DNA of 8,471 nucleotides. It comes from JBEKYD01 sp049509915. Lineage in GTDB: Bacteria; Acidobacteriota; Terriglobia; Bryobacterales; Bryobacteraceae. The notes below the pieces were generated by a model. The model saw only the letters and a program-made list of their open reading frames with translations. It was not told the origin of the DNA and did not search any database. This document shows, piece by piece, positions 6,476 to 8,471 of the stretch. The DNA lies in assembly GCA_049509915.1 (NCBI GenBank), contig JBEKZL010000302.1, forward strand, positions 1-8,471, in the 5' to 3' direction. The position numbers were made by a program, and so were the translations under genes. The number at the start of each line of letters is the position of its first letter. The stretch's first letter is position 1.

Positions 6476-7149
6476 GTGTCCCCAAGCAAGGGTGCGTGGC
6501 GGCCCTATCGATGGCAAGCGGCTGCCTCGCGGGTGAGCAACCCGGCAAGCGGGCACTTCTCCCTGCGCTGACTACCGCCGCGGCGGTCCACCGTCTTACA
6601 ACCAGTGAGTCTAAGCGGCATTATCCCGTGCACCTTCGGGCCGTTTGCGTGGTGTGTTTTGAAGGGTGGCACGGCTTCTTCGTCGAGAACGGGGCCACAG
6701 GCGTCTACGTGGAGACAAAGGGCCAAGTCCTGTTGACTGGGGCGATCCACCCTGGTTCGCTGCTCGACATCGAAGGCGTCACGGGTCCGGGCGAGTTCGC
6801 GCCGATAGTCGACGAGAGTACCATTCCGGGCGATGGCGCCGTGCCTCCCGCCCGGCAGATTAGCCTCGCTCGGCTCTCAACCGGGCTTGAAGATGGCCAG
6901 TGGGTCGCCCTGGAAGGCAGCGTCAGGTCGGCCGAGATCAGGGACTCGATGCTCAATCTGGTAGTGGCATCCGGCCAGTTGCCGGTCGAAGTGAGAACTC
7001 CGGCAGACGGCCGGAGAGAGTACGCCCGGCTCATCGGTGCGACGGTGCAGGTGTGGGAGTTGATCCAAACCACGTCGCTGAAATCATCCAGCCGGAGGGG
7101 ACCCGTGCGACCCCAGCCACTGTCGCGAACTCCGCCCATCGGCGCGTGA
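6476..7149 (+). pseudogene. Second sensor copy, truncated after the second module
   Basis: The product in the frame covering 6490-7053 aligns from the leader (GCVAALSMASGCLAGE against GLVLLFLSAGNLGAGE) through LTTAAAVHRLTTSESKR and HLRAVCVVCFEGWHGFF to LIGATVQV. It corresponds to residues 9-198 of the first sensor. The CxxC-x4-H motif is kept. After Val at 7051-7053 the similarity ends abruptly; the remaining frame to TGA 7147-7149 is only the antisense of an aldehyde dehydrogenase. The third and fourth modules and the membrane helix are gone. The well-placed GTG-6476 behind GGAGG is in another frame, so a frameshift around 6478-6492 is likely. In-frame alternatives are GTG-6496 and ATG-6511, neither with good spacing to a ribosome site. 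If translated from those it would be a secreted two-module fragment. I judge it a pseudogene. Confidence 0.8.
6490..7053 (+). repeat. Direct repeat, copy B
   Basis: This is the partner of bases 355-924 in the same orientation. The copies lie about 6.1 kb apart and flank the hybrid kinase. Homology stops at the junction with the aldehyde dehydrogenase fragment at about 7054. Confidence 0.85.
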
Positions 7150-7935
7150 ATCTCGTCGTTGACGGTTGGTGAATTCACATTCACGATTCCGGCGAGAACC
7201 TTGGGCGCCATCTCGAATGCCTTGTATGTGTTCCCGGCCAGAATCGAAGACGTGAGGCCGTGCATGGTGCGATTGGCGGCGGCAATCGCCTCGTCCGGCG
7301 AATCCACCACCTCAACCACGACGACCGGCCCGAAGGTCTCCTCGTTGGCAATAGCAGCATCCAGGGGCACATCCGTCAGAATCGTGGGGTAATAAATCTG
7401 TCCATCGTACTTTGCGCTCGTGCGGGCCTTGGCTCCCCTCGCGACAGCCTCCTTCACGCGGCTATCAATCAGCTTTCGGGCATCACGCGTGATGACGGGA
7501 CCGATAATCGTTTTCGGGTTGAGGGGATCGCTGCCGGCAGGCTGTTGGTTCGGGCTACAAACTTGCCCAGGAATTCTTCTTAGATCTTGCGTTGAACGAT
7601 GATTCGGCGCGTATTGAGGCAGATTTGGCCTTGATGAAAGAAAGATCCGAACGTCGCCGTGCGGACCGCGTAGTCCATATCGACGTCGTCGAGGATAATC
7701 ATCGGATTGAAACCGCCAAGCTCCATCACGGTCCGCTTCAAAAACCTCCCCGCTCGCTCCGCCAGCATGCGTGCCGTCTTGACTCCGCCGATGAGATTGA
7801 TGACCCGGACTTCGGGATGATCGAAGAACTCGTCCGCAATGGCCCCCGCGGCTCCGGGCGCATGAGTCACAACATTAATGACGCCTGCGGGGAAGCCGGC
7901 TTCCTCCGCGACCTCGGCGAGCATAATTCCTGCCG
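7054..7935 (-). pseudogene. Aldehyde dehydrogenase (vanillin/benzaldehyde type) pseudogene lacking both ends
   Basis: From 7933 downward the minus strand reads AGIMLAEVAEEAGFPAGVIN, then VINLIGG, MELGGFNPMIILDD, FGSFFHQGQICLN, EETFGPVVVVEVV, GLTSSILAGNTYKAFEMAPK and APMGGVRDSGWGRTGP, ending WINSHT. This is the NAD(P)-dependent aldehyde dehydrogenase fold, closest in style to vanillin/benzaldehyde dehydrogenases, which oxidise aromatic aldehydes to acids. The general-base Glu (7721-7723) and catalytic Cys (7619-7621) are 34 residues apart, as in the family. Lesions: the N-terminal part (about 150 residues) is absent; TAA at 7580-7582 replaces a probable Tyr in RKI-(Y)-EEFLGKF; one base is lost near 7529-7536 in LPAGDPLNPKT; and the last residues are missing at the junction with the second sensor copy. 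The cofactor-site FTGS is LIGG. It cannot make a working enzyme. Confidence 0.92.
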
Positions 7936-8376
7936 AGATCCTCCCAGGAATTGATGAAGGTACGGTCGATCGGCGCCTGATCGGGAAAGACCGCCTGGAC
8001 CTGCTTGAACATCTCACCGCCGCGCTTTGTGCTGATCGTTGTGAGAATCGTTGGGACTCCGCGTGAGGGTAAGAGGTGGCGGGGCTGCCGGCGTGCCAGG
8101 TGAAACTCGTGCTCTACATCGAGCAGGGAGACTTCGAGGTAGCGTATGGTCATGTTCGGCGACTTGTGGCCGAGAAGCTTCATAAGGACCGGCAAACTCA
8201 CGCCGGCGCGAAGCATCTCCGTTCCAAAAGAGTGCCGAAACTGGTGCGGGACAATGCGAGTGTTAATGCCGACAGCGGCGGCGATCTCATGTAGCGAAAT
8301 GCGCAACTCACTGCCGAGCGTCATGCGGCCATGAGGGCGGGCGAGAAGAAAGTGGTTCGTCCGGGGAATCTGTGGG
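7936..8376 (-). pseudogene. Tyrosine recombinase (phage-integrase family), C-terminal catalytic fragment
   Basis: The minus strand reads FLLARPHGRMTLGSE, AAVGINTRIVPHQFRHSFG, TEMLRAGVSLPVLMKLLGHK and SPNMTIRYLEVSLLDVEHEF. It then has HLARRQPRHLLP and a tail with GEMFKQVQAVFPDQAPIDR. HQFRH supplies the H-x-x-R catalytic pair (Arg at 8235-8237), LGH the second His (8166-8168), and TIRY the nucleophilic Tyr (8139-8141). These belong to tyrosine site-specific recombinases, which cut and join DNA at attachment or resolution sites. The N-terminal DNA-binding region and the first catalytic Arg are not in this frame. The tail runs straight into the aldehyde dehydrogenase fragment near 7935, so the native C-terminus is lost and the frame only ends at 7875. 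Upstream the frame is open back to about 8440 with no start before ATG-8324, and that part looks less coding. It is probably inactive. Confidence 0.85.
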
Positions 8377-8389
8377 TAAGATGCGGGTC

Positions 8390-8471
8390 TCAGCGCTGAG
8401 ATTGAGTGAGGAAGCGGTGAAACTTGCGGCAGGTGGAATCGAAAGAGCGCTGCTCATCTTCCCATCCGTTA
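8390..8471 (-). pseudogene. Possible frameshifted upstream part of the same recombinase, cut by right edge
   Basis: In a different minus-strand frame the edge reads NGWEDEQRSFDSTCRKFHRF, then LTQSQR and TGA at 8390-8392. The arrangement D-S-x-C, H-R, then a short polar run before D-P resembles the segment between the first catalytic Arg and the LLARP block in integrases of this style. A frameshift between about 8390 and 8375 would join it to the fragment downstream. The match is short and weak. It could instead be the tail of an unrelated gene or non-coding DNA. Confidence 0.3.

Noticed and set aside
7149..8066. Plus-strand open frames across the right third, for example 7260-7583 and 7592-7954
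   Set aside because: They are antisense to clear aldehyde dehydrogenase motifs on the minus strand and have no recognisable content of their own.
8381..8471. Plus-strand frame from ATG-8381 running off the right edge (MRVSALRLSEEAVKLAAGG and on)
   Set aside because: Only about 30 codons are visible, the ribosome site is weak, and the opposite strand has recombinase-like sequence. It is too little to call.
1..8471. CRISPR array, toxin-antitoxin or phage-defence cassette
   Set aside because: No regularly spaced short repeats, no small paired genes and no defence-enzyme motifs were found. The mobile-element content is limited to transposase and recombinase fragments.

Overview
The window is GC-rich chromosomal DNA from a bacterium. 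The sensor-protein style (a chain of OB-like modules ending in one membrane helix), the multi-PAS hybrid kinase and the integrase C-terminal style all suggest Acidobacteriota (Solibacter/Bryobacter-like), with Verrucomicrobiota as an alternative. This is inference from protein style; no rRNA or other taxonomic marker is present.

Layout from left to right. (1) Bases 1-185, minus strand: the end of a decayed IS630-family transposase that runs off the left edge. (2) Bases 331-1773, plus: an intact 480-residue exported and membrane-anchored sensor-like protein that stops just after its transmembrane helix, so it has no kinase. (3) Bases 1774-2364: about 590 bases with no gene I can name, holding two hairpins and scraps of open frame. 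(4) Bases 2365-5937, plus: a 1190-residue soluble hybrid histidine kinase with six PAS domains, HisKA, HATPase and one receiver. (5) Bases 5938-6475: no intact gene, two hairpins, and a doubtful beta-sandwich remnant on the minus strand. (6) Bases 6476-7053, plus: a second copy of the first sensor's N-terminal half, with a probable frameshift near its start and a clean cut after the second module. (7) Bases 7054-7935, minus: a vanillin/benzaldehyde-type aldehyde dehydrogenase pseudogene missing both ends, with one nonsense codon and one frameshift. (8) Bases 7936-8471, minus: the catalytic C-terminal part of a tyrosine recombinase joined directly to the dehydrogenase fragment, with its upstream part apparently in another frame.

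The two intact genes may be a split two-component unit: a receptor without a transmitter, followed by a transmitter without a transmembrane receptor. The kinase receiver has no output domain and no HPt partner in the window, so any phosphorelay must continue elsewhere. The flanks are a graveyard of mobile-element debris (IS630, tyrosine recombinase) and scrambled gene ends. A direct repeat of about 560-570 bases (the two sensor copies) brackets the kinase. I see no CRISPR array, tRNA, rRNA or complete mobile element. The notable content is the sensor/kinase split, the duplicated sensor with a conserved CxxC-x4-H motif, and the legible rearrangement junctions, rather than a complete new system.
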